A stretch of DNA of 64,000 nucleotides from Lonicera japonica (taxonomy: Eukaryota; Streptophyta; Magnoliopsida; Dipsacales; Caprifoliaceae), in the NCBI GenBank assembly GCA_021464415.1, contig CM038466.1:154001-218000 (forward strand), read 5' to 3'. The translations under genes were made by a program, and so were the position numbers. This document shows positions 11,323-20,723 of the stretch, piece by piece. The notes beneath the pieces were generated by a model. It did not search any database and was not told where the DNA came from. It worked only from the letters and a program-made list of their open reading frames with translations. Each line of letters opens with the position of its first letter. Within the stretch, counting starts at the first letter, position 1.

Positions 11323-14300
11323 AAGTTCTGTATTGGAACATCAGAGGCATAAGCAACTGCATGTCTCAAAAAGCTCTTAAAAACCACTGCCTCAAGCACA
11401 AACCTGATCTGGTGTGCATTTCTGAACCTTTTGTTGAATTCCAAAAAATTCCTTCTTATTTCTGGATTCAATGGATCTCCAACTCATCACAGTTAACAAC
11501 AGGCCAAACAAGACTCCTAATCTCTGGATCCTTAAAGCCACCAATTGCCCCCACCCAAATATTATATCTTCAGCCAGCCAGCATATAACATTCTCTCTTT
11601 GTTTTCATAACAAACCTTTCTTGATCACTGCTGTGTATGCTCACAATGATTATAGAATCAGAAGAGACATGTGGGAAGAACTTACCTGCATCAGAATCAA
11701 TAATAAAGCCCCCTGGTTAGTCATTGGTGACTTCAATTGCATTCTGGGAGCCCATGAAAAAAGAGGGGAAATCCTCCTCTGCCTTCCTCTTGTCTGGATT
11801 TCCAAGCATTCACTGATACTTGTGAGCTAATACACCTAAACACCATTGGTCACTTTTACACCTGGTCCAAGAATGCCTCTCCTCAGATAGACTCCAGATT
11901 GGACAGAGCTCTATGTAGCACTGACTGGTTTGATCATTGGAAATCAGTCACATGCTCCACCCTCACCAGATACTCCTCAGACCATACCCCTCTCATTCTT
12001 AGTGCAGAGAATGATAGTATCTCAGGTCCCAAACCTTTTAGATTCACTGCTGCCTGGACTCTTCATCCAGCCTTTGAGGAGGTTGTTTCTAAAGCCTGGG
12101 CCATGGAGGTCCCTGCTACTTGCCCTATGGTCATTCTCCAGTCCAAAATCAAACACCTCAAGCAAATGCTGAAAATTTGGAACAAGGATATCTTTGGAGA
12201 TGTGAATGCCAAGGTCAATCAAGCCACTGACCATCTACACCAAATCCAGATGCAAATTGACACTGAGGGCCACTCTAACCACTTGGATACCATGGAGGCT
12301 AGAGCTTATTCTGATCTCATCCAAGCCACACATATGCATGAAAAATTTTGGAAGGAAAAAGCTAGAGTGAACTGGATTAAAGATGGGGACAAATGCACAG
12401 CCTTCTTTCATAGAATGGCAAAACACAGATGGGCAACCAACAAAATTTCCTATCTCAAACATGAGGGAGAAACCATTGAAGAAAACAGCAGTTTGAAAAA
12501 CCACATAGTCAGTTACTTCCAGAACCTTTATTGCACTCAGAACTCCACCAGTGATCAATCTGTGGTTGATAAGGTTATCCCTCACTTGGTCTCCAATGAA
12601 GATAATGACTTACTTTGTGCAATACCCAATGATGAGGAGATTAAGAATGCTGTTTTCTCTCTAAACCAAAGTTCTGCCCCAGGCCCTGATGGTTTTCCAG
12701 GTTCTTTCTACCAGCATTGCTGGAATATTGTAGGAGACAATGTGTGCAAAGCCATCAAATATTTCTTCCACAAATGCTGGATCCACCCTGGTTTCAATTC
12801 TAACTTCCTCACTCTCATTCCCAAAAGCCCCAATGCAGACTCCATCAACCAATACAGACCCATTGCTTTAGCCAACTTTGTTTTCAAAATCATCCCCAAA
12901 ATTCTGAGTGATAGGCTATCTCTGATAGCCCCTAAAATCATATCAACTCAGCAGAATGGCTTCATCAAAGGCAGAAATATTCACAATTCGATTGGCATCA
13001 CTTCTGAATGTTTCAACATGTTAGATAGAAAGAACTTTGGGGCAACATTGCCATAAAGATTGACATTGCTAAAGCTTTTGACACTCTTGACTGGTGTTTT
13101 CTGAATAAAGTTCTCAAAGCTTTTGGATTCAGTTCAGTTTTTATCAATTGGGTGAATTGCATCCTCAAGTCTGCTAAGCTTTCTATCCTCATCAATGGTA
13201 CTCCATGTGGTTATTTCTCCTGTTCTAGAGGAGTGAGACAAGGTGACCCCCTCAGTCCTCTCCTGTTCTGTTTGGCAGAAGAAGTTTTGAGTAGATACAT
13301 CTCTATATCTGCCAACAATGGTTCCCTCAAGCCCATCTCCTCCCCTAAAGGCTGCTCTGCTCCCACACACTCTCTCTATGCAGATGATGTAATGCTCTTC
13401 TGTAGAGCAGACAAGCAGAATCTTAAAGTTACTCTCAGAATTTTAGATGACTACTCCAAGGCTTCTGGGAAGCACATTAACTACCAAAAAAGCAAAATTT
13501 TCTTTGGCAAAGGTGCAGTCAATAGAAAAGCAGATATCTCCAATTTTCTGGGCATGGCTGCTGGCAACACTCCTTTTGTTTATCTGGGTGTCCCCATCTT
13601 CAAAGGCAAGCCTAAAACTCTTCATCTGCAACCTCTAGCTGACAAAGTCAGGGCCAAACTTGAAGGATGGAAAGGGAAAGTTCTGTCCTTTGCTGGAAGA
13701 GCTGAGCTAATTAAATCTGTGGCTGTTCCTATGCTCATACACTCTTTCATGATATACCTTTGGCCTATTAATCTCATCCAACAAGTCAATGCCTGGCTCA
13801 GGAACTTTCTTTGGACTGGAGACATACTTTGCAGAAAATTGGTGACTGTTTCATGGCATACAGTCTGCACTTCCAAACAGCATGGAGGATTGGGATTGAG
13901 AGATATCAAACATCTTAACAAGGCTGGCCTGATGAAGCATACCTGGGACATTCTCCAATCCAATAGCCAGTGGAGCAATCTAGTTAAATCCAGGTTTAAC
14001 ATACAGAAAACCAAAGCCAGCTCCTCTTACAAAGTTTCATCTGTATGGCCTGGCTTCAAATTGGTTCTAAATGAGATTGACAAGCATGCCTGCTGGGTAG
14101 TGGGGAATGGTGCCAGCATCAACATTTGGGAGGACATATGGACCTCTTCCTCTCCCATTCAGTGCCCCAATGCCCTTCTCACCAGAAAGAGTAATCTCAG
14201 TAGCCTCATAAGTAATCAACAGTGGAGCCTGCCTTCATGGTTTCTTCACCAATACCCTCACTTGACCAAGGAAATCTCTCTTATTTCTTTGCCTATTAAC

Positions 14301-15443
14301 CCCCAAAAAGATCATCTGGTGTGGTCCCAAACCCCCAAAGGCATCCTCTCCTTTAAAGATGCATATATGCACTTTAGCACAAGCAGGTCTGCTCAATGGT
14401 CAACCCAAATCTGGAAAAATTTTGTCCCACCAAGAATCTCTTGTCTTACCTGGAGATTATTGCAAAACAAAATTCCCACCCAAGACAACCTCCAGCTGAG
14501 AGGAATGACCTTTGTTTCAAGGTGTGAAATCTGCAAGAGCAGTTTGGATAATGTGGAACACATTTTCATCAAATGCCCTTTTGCTGTTACCCTATGGAAA
14601 TGGCTCTTTGATATTTTCTTTATAACCATTTATGTCCCTCAAAATCTCCATTCTCTTTGGAGATTTATTTGCAGCATCAAATTCAGCTCTCAAATTCATA
14701 ATCTGTGGATTGCTGGATGCCTGCTTGCTTTTCATCTGATCTGGGAGGCCAGAAACCAAGCTATATTTGATCAAAGAAAGCCTATAATCTCCAGAACTCT
14801 CCAGCATTTAAAAGGATGGCTAACTGATCTCTCTCATCTTATGAAAGGCCATATGCAAAATTCTGTTAGAGACCTCTCCATTCTCAGCAAATTGGGAATA
14901 AAAGGCAGGGTCAGTACTGCCCCAAAAATCATTGAAGTCTTCTGGACTCCTCCTCATATAAATTGGCTCAAAGTTAACACAGATGGGATGGCTCTTGGGA
15001 GCCCTGGTCTGGCTGCCATTGGGGGTATTTTCAGAAACAAGAGAGGTTTCTCTAAAGGATGTTTCTGCAAGTGCATTGGTATTCATTCTGCCTTTTTTGC
15101 AGAATTGTTAGCCTTCATCACTGCAATAGACATTGCCTGGTCCAAAAACTGGAAACAGGTATGGTTTGAACTTGATTCTATGACAGTGGTTCAATGCAGC
15201 AAGCTCAAAACCTTCAACCCCCCATGGCAACTGATCAGTGCCTGGGCTAATGCTCAGTCCAAACTGAGAAAGATGCAACACCACATATCTCATGTCTATA
15301 GAGAGAGCAATCAAGCAGCAGATAAATTATCTAAAATGGGGCTCAGTTATTCAGACCTTAAATGGTGGGACACTTCCCCTAAACAGCTCAATCAAATCCT
15401 AAGCCATGAATATGCTAGCATGCCTAATTACAGGTTCAAGTGA
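11319..15443 (+). pseudogene. LINE A ORF2, endonuclease/reverse transcriptase/RNase H (three frameshifts)
   Basis: The reading frame spans 4,125 bases, the same length class as in D. Domains in order: apurinic-like endonuclease (VLYWNIRG, SEPFVEF, IGDFNCILGAHEKRG, SRLDRALC, SDHTPL); reverse transcriptase (SSAPGPDGF, QNGFIKGR, KIDIAKAFDT, RGVRQGDPLSP, YADD at 13377-13388, YLGVPIFKGK); a Cys/His zinc-binding motif (RCEICK..HIFIKCPF); and RNase H (NTDGMALGSPG, ELLAF, ELDSM, ESNQAADKLSKMG). Single-base shifts near 11465, in the G-run near 11765 and in a GGGG run near 13037 break it into frames 0-2-1-0. The start is the ATG overlapping the ORF1 stop. Function in an intact copy: nick the target and copy the RNA by target-primed reverse transcription. 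Confidence 0.88.
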
Positions 15444-16232
15444 TTGGAGGTTTATGTCTACTACTTCTACTGCAACCCTTCCTGCCTTATTTCTTTGCAG
15501 AACTACTCCCATAGAAGTTGACAAAACTCTGCATCATACCCAGTTCAAGTACCAGCCCCAGGACTCTGACAGCAATGCTCCCACCTGCAGATTCACTGTT
15601 CACAAAACCTGTCCTGCTGAGAAGGTCTTCAGGTGGCAGATTTTCTGTTTTGCTCAGCCTATCTTCTGCATCACATGCTCTGATTTTGGGAACTTGAGGT
15701 CACAGATTTATGGGGTTAATAAATCTCCTAAGAATAAGGAGATTTTGAGGGACAGAAATGGTTTTAAGTCTGCCACCATCTCAAGCAAAACCCCTATCTG
15801 CAATACTCTGTCTGCTTTGATCTGCTGTCTTTACACCATCCACTACAATGGCAGTCTCTCCATCAGCAATCCAGCTTCATGTGCTATTGCAGATTCCCAG
15901 AAAGTTCCCTGCAGAATTACTGTTCACAGTAGATATTCTGCAGAATATAGGCTTTTTGATGTTGTTAGCTATTCTCTTTTCAATTGTAATATCTTCATTC
16001 ACCTTGTATCTAGAGTTAGCATTGTTCTAGGGTGCTGCATTTCTAAATTGGACAGTGGACTTCTGATATTTAATCTAAGTCCATTATCCAATTTTTTGCC
16101 TTTCATTGTTGTTTTTTGGTTTCTTAGACCTTGGAGATGGTCTTATTGTATCTCCCACACTCATTTTAGTTATTTATGGCATGACTCTATGGCCATTTAG
16201 GCCTTAGAGATTTAAAAAAAAAAAAAAAAAAA
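15444..16232 (+). promoter_or_regulatory. LINE A structured 3' UTR and poly(A)
   Basis: Four foldable segments are visible. A hairpin AAATCTCCT/AGGAGATTT (15721-15729 with 15737-15745) heads the block that reads GGAGATTTTGAGGGACAGAA. SL1 at 16045-16094 is an 18-base stem around TGGACTT/AAGTCCA with one mismatch and one G-U. SL2 at 16133-16155 pairs GGAGAT with ATCTCC. SL3 at 16185-16209 pairs CTCTA/TAGAG outside and GGCC/GGCC inside. The poly(A) starts four bases after SL3. Confidence 0.75.
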
Positions 16233-16253
16233 CCCTAAACCCTAAACCCTAAA
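16233..16253 (+). repeat. Telomeric seam A/B, (CCCTAAA)3
   Basis: Three CCCTAAA units follow the poly(A) of A with no spacer, and the 5' end of B begins in the A-run after them. The register at the junction is AAACCCTAAA, meaning the G-strand ended in GGG when it met the oligo(T). Confidence 0.93.
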
Positions 16254-16262
16254 AAAAACACA

Positions 16263-16312
16263 ATGAAAATTTCTAGAGAGAGAAAGTATGAAAATTCTCT
16301 CCATCCTCTCTC
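16263..16312 (+). promoter_or_regulatory. LINE B conserved 5' block
   Basis: The block ATGAAAATTTCTAGAGAGAG, followed by AAAG and then CTCTCC-rich sequence, lies immediately downstream of the telomeric seam. It recurs at the same place in C, D, E and G. In B it contains a small upstream frame starting MKISRERK that stops before ORF1. Likely the 5' UTR or internal promoter region. Confidence 0.65.
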
Positions 16313-16339
16313 CTCAATTTTTTAATATTATTTTAGTTG

Positions 16340-19300
16340 ATGATGATTCCGGCCACCTTGCCACAACCTTCCCCCTCCATTACTCCACCACTTTACCACC
16401 ATGCCCTACCACAAAACCACTCTTCACCCCCGGAAAACCATCAATCCCAAAACAGTCCTATAACATACTCACATCAACAACAATATCACCCTCATTCTAT
16501 AACTCATCTTCCCATGGCAGATTTGGCTACTTTGCTTACAAAAATGGCTGATAGCCAAGCTCAACATCAACAACAGGTTGTTCACCTCCTGCAAAAGCTC
16601 ACCATAGCACCCACATCTTCTCAGCATGCTCACAGTTCAGTTGCTGCAGATTCTGCAGCAGCTCAAGCAGATTTTATGCAGAAAATCCATCATATCCCAG
16701 TTCAGTCAGGATCACATGCTACAGATCTGATTCGAGCAAGCCCACAAGTTATAAATACCCTACATAGGTCCTCCATTCCATCCCTCCCCTTATCTGCAGC
16801 TTCAAACAAATTTTCACCCCTTGAAGGTGACATTTTGGCTCAAATAGAAAGGGTTTCTGCTGAAACATTGCTCCATTCGGTTTCACAATCCTCCCCCACC
16901 TTCTCACCATCATATATGACTCATAACAACTCCTTTTCTGCTCAGCATGTTAATGCTCCAGCCCCAGTCATAGATTCTGCATTTTCTGCAGAAAATTTGC
17001 CTATAAGGACAGTTTTACCAGTTCTCATGGATTCTGCCAAGGGATCTTTGTCTGAAGCATGCCCACAACTTTCCCTTACCTCTCTTGATCTCCCCACAAC
17101 AGTCAGCCCTCTGTCTGGTACCTCTAGCAACTTTTCACTACCTAAAACCCCAATTTTAGGCCATGTTTCATGCACAACCTCCAACTCTGCAGAATTTATG
17201 ACTAATGGAGATGGTACTCAAGTTTTTCTACCTCCAAATGACCCACAGGCTTCCTCTTGCACAGCTAGAAACACCTCTGGAGCTTCTATGATTGAAACTG
17301 CCTTTCCTACAAGGAAAATGGCCTTTTTTCACCCTCCCATGGCTCTTCAATCAGCTCAGGTTCTTTCTCTTACCCAGCCTCCTCCACATCTCACATATAG
17401 CAGTCAAATGAATTCTGAAATGGCCTCCCCCCCTCAGCTATTCAGAACAATATTTCACCCCCTGAAACCCCTTTTTCTGCCTTTAATTCTTGCATTCCTG
17501 CAAATTCTGATGGAGAGCTGCTCAGGCAGCTTCAACTGCAACATAAAGGTGACTTTTTATTACCTTTAACCTCCTCTTCAGGTCCTGACCCTCAATCATC
17601 TTTTATTCCTTCTCTCTTAATTAAAAAAAACTGCATTCTAGGCCAAAATAATGCATTTTCTTTTCCTTTGCCTCACAATTCCCAGCAATCTTCTGCAACC
17701 TTGGCCCCTCTTTTTATTGATGTTGTTAATACCACTAGTGGTATTCCGGAGCCACAAAACCAGAATCTCAGTCCACAAGTTTTACCCAGGAAAACTGCCT
17801 TTTACCCACTGGTCTCAAAGCTGTGACTGCACAGAGTTCTGTGAATGACAATGTGCAGGCTTTTCCTTCTTTTTCTGATGTTTCTGACTCTGCAGAGGTT
17901 CAGGGATCTAGGACAGTTTTTGGTCAATCAATCTCTCTTCCTATCACCCCTCAATACAGCTCTCATGTCAGTCAACTTTACAACCAAAATATCCCTCAAC
18001 TACCTAGTTCATTCCATAAACCCTCAACTGAATTAGTTACAAAAAGTCCTGTTGTTATAACTAGATCTCAACCTCCTCAGTCAGTGCCTGGTCAGCCCTC
18101 ATTTGCCAGTTTATTCCAGCAAGATAGTACTCCATCCCCTGCTCCTCTTACCCCTCTTCCTATTCCATACTCTAAGGGGAATCTGCCTGCTATTAAAATC
18201 GATGAACAGATTTATCAAAAATCTATCAATGCTTGTCAACTCAACCTTATTGGTAGGATTATCCTTCCAAAAGGATCCCCTTCTCTCACCACCTCTGACC
18301 TGCATGCAAAGTTGCAACCCAAATGGAATCTCAAGCATAATTTCATCCTTACCCCTATTGGTAAAGGGTTTTTCTGCATTAGGTTCAAAAGCAAAGAGGA
18401 TCAAAACACTGCCTTTTTTGCTGGTCATTTGAACCTCAGCCCAGGCAGCTTCAGGGTCCAACCTTGGACCAAGGATTTCAATCCTCAAAATCAAAAAAGC
18501 TCCATTTGTAATGTGTGGATTCGACTGCATGATCTTGCTCAAGATTATTGGGATCCTCACATACTAATTAGCATTGCTAGCTTGGTTGGTTTGCCACAGG
18601 CCATTGACAAAAATACCTTGCATTTAACTTTTGGTCACTATGCTAGATTGAAGGTGGAAGTCGATTTACTACACCAACAACCCTCTAGACTTTTGGTTGA
18701 AAGAGAGGGTTTTAGTTTTGAAGTCCCAGTCACCTATGAAAATCTGCCCAACTTTTGCTCACATTGTCACTCTATTGGGCATTTGGTGGGTGAGTGTAGA
18801 GCTCTTAAAAATATCCAAGCAATTTCGTCCAAAGAAAGGAATAATAAGGCAGGCAAATTGTCTACTGCCACTGCTGTCAAAGTGAATAACACAAAACACA
18901 CTCCTAATCCCCCAAGCCAAGTTAAGCCCCAAAATGCTCCTTCTACTAGCACTTCTTCTCACTTTGTTATTGCAGCTGGCCATCCATCAATGGTTGAGCT
19001 GTCAAACCATGATCAAAAGTCTACAGAAGAACTTAACATTCATGTTCCTTTGGTCAACACACACAGCCCTTCAGGGGAAACTGTTGTCCCCTGTTCAGTC
19101 TCCTCTTCAAAGAGTAAAAGCTCTGCCAACCCAATGCTCCACAATTCCTCATTTTACAAGCAGAGCACCCCTACCCCATCCACACACAGATCTCTCTCCA
19201 CATCCCACAATTCTCTTAAGGTTAAACAAAAGTTTCATAATCAGTTTGACCCAATTTCGGATCTTCATTGGGAAGATGATGGTGAAGGGGAAAATTGGAA

Positions 19301-20039
19301 CTGTTTTGGTAGTTCTGAGGATGATGATAACTCCTCTATGGGAGGCTACTCTCCTGCAGGTCCTACACATTTTAGAGCTGTCCCTAACCTTAATGTTCAT
19401 GAGGCCCTTAACTGGTGCTCTATGGCTGAAGAGGAGCCTTTGAAATCTATGGAGGCACTGGCAGATGAGCAATTTGCTGCTGCTTTAAATCAGCACAACC
19501 ACAATGCAGATACAGGTGACTGCATTCAGTTGCTTCAGGATACCAACTCTTCCATTTTGAACCAAAATTTCCCACCTCTGAGCTCTAGCCTATCCCCCCC
19601 TTCCATACACTATAAATCACAGCCTCCATACTCCTCTAATGAATCCCCATCAAGTGGTTCCCCTTACACCCCACTCCCTACTCCCAAAATCCAGAAAACC
19701 AAAAAGGCGCCTAACCCCCCACTGCACAAGCAAAAGAAATTGTCAAAGGCTGCCAAAAGAGAGGCCAATGCTGTCTCTAGGCTCTCTAAGTCCAGCACCA
19801 AACCCATACAGCATAATCCTGATGAGTATCAATAGAATCTGCTCCTGGCAGATCAGAAGAAAAGACAGGATGCTTCCACTTCAGTTTTGAGTGCTGTGGC
19901 AAATCCTGATCAAAATAGGGTAGGACAAGAAGCTCCTAATGTTTCTCATGTGAATGAAGGTTGGAAAGTTATCATTCATCCTCAACATCAACCCACTAAA
20001 GCAAATTCCACAAACAAGGAGGACAATTCTGCAGAATAA
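16340..20039 (+). pseudogene. LINE B ORF1, long Gag-like protein (two frameshifts, one early stop)
   Basis: The start is the first of two tandem ATGs (16340, 16343; product begins MMIPATLPQ). N-terminal ~600 residues: Ser/Pro/Gln-rich, low complexity. A DUF4283-like domain follows from about 18197 (KIDEQIYQKSI, LIGRIILPKG, LVEREGFSFE), then a CCHC knuckle near 18755 (CSHCHSIGHLVGEC) and a Ser/Pro-rich tail with an acidic patch (EDDDNSSMGG). Frame shifts occur in the C-run near 17430 and near 17820. A TAG at 19833-19835 interrupts a frame that otherwise stays open to the TAA at 20037-20039 (ending NKEDNSAE). At about 1,230 codons it is the longest ORF1 in the window. No ORF2 start follows. Confidence 0.82.
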
Positions 20040-20613
20040 CTCCCTGTAGGCACAGGCTGAACTGCTTCAGTTCTGGCCTGCTCCAGTTTCTCCTGCTGCT
20101 GCTCTGTGTGCCTTTTATAGTTGGTACTTCTTAGCCAAATTATAGCCCCTAGTTGCAGTCTTCCTTGGCCAGATCAGTGGCCCAGTTTTATGGTGAATTT
20201 GCTGCAATTTTCAATTTATTTCTGGCAATTGTTTCATTTTCTTGCAGGCCTTTTTTTTTTATATATTTTGGCCTCCTGTTCAGGCCAGGCCCTAGGGCAG
20301 CTTTTTCAACTTCATCTCTTACAATTTTCTCCTTCTTTTTTTAGTTGGCCACCTGTTTAGGCCATGCTCTTGCTCTTTTGTTTTCTCTTCCAAGCCAATG
20401 TTTAGGCTTTGCTTTTCCTAGTTTTTGAATTGTTTGGTGGACTTTTTGGTTCTTCCCTTTAGTCCATCTTTCAATTTAGGTGCCTTTCTTTGTGTTTTTT
20501 CTCCTTTTTTGAGGTCACTGGGGAAGGCCTTTTGTTTCCCCCTCCTTTTTTATTTTCATGGCATTACTCTATAGCCCTTGGGCTTAGAGGATTTAAAAAA
20601 ACAAAAAAAAAAA
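20040..20613 (+). promoter_or_regulatory. LINE B structured 3' UTR and tail
   Basis: SL1 at 20428-20476 (TGGACT/AGTCCA core with AATTG/CAATT ends) is weaker than in C. SL2 at 20520-20541 pairs GGGGAA with TTCCCC. SL3 at 20567-20589 pairs CTCTA/TAGAG and AGCCC/GGGCT. The tail is A-rich with one C. The UTR body is T-rich and unlike those of A and C outside the stems. Confidence 0.7.
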
Positions 20614-20634
20614 CCCTAAACCCTAAACCCTAAA
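20614..20634 (+). repeat. Telomeric seam B/C, (CCCTAAA)3
   Basis: Three perfect units lie between the A-rich tail of B and the A-run that leads the 5' block of C. The junction register is AAACCCTAAA. Confidence 0.93.
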
Positions 20635-20646
20635 AAAAAAGCCAAC

Positions 20647-20700
20647 ATGAAATTTCTAGAGAGAGAAAGTAGTCAAAATTCTCTCCAACCTCTCTCCTCT
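20647..20700 (+). promoter_or_regulatory. LINE C conserved 5' block
   Basis: Same block as in B, D, E and G, but with one A missing (ATGAAATTTCTAGAGAGAG), so the small upstream frame reads MKFLERESSQNSL. CTCTCC pairs follow. It lies 12 bases after the last telomeric unit. Confidence 0.6.
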
Positions 20701-20723
20701 CCTTGATCAACTCCAAGAACACT

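Larger units (their letters stand above)
9688..16232 (+). mobile_element. LINE A (L1-type, 5' end in gap)
   Basis: First visible copy of the array. It contains ORF1 from its DUF4283-like region onward, a complete-length ORF2, a 3' UTR of about 790 bases and a 19-base poly(A) at 16214-16232. The poly(A) passes directly into CCCTAAA repeats. The 5' part is lost in the N gap. Its proteins resemble those of D, E and G more than those of C. Confidence 0.9.
16254..20613 (+). mobile_element. LINE B, ORF1-only (Gag-only) element
   Basis: The element has the family 5' block, one long ORF1, then a 3' UTR with SL1-SL3 and a tail at about 20594-20613. No endonuclease, reverse transcriptase or RNase H sequence lies between the ORF1 end (20039) and the poly(A). 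It is about 4.36 kb, against about 8 kb for C. Both ends look like genuine element ends, so the lack of ORF2 does not come from 5' truncation. Confidence 0.85.

Noticed and set aside
12235..12585. Minus-strand open frames inside LINE ORF2 regions
   Set aside because: They are antisense shadows of RT and endonuclease coding sequence, with no domains of their own.
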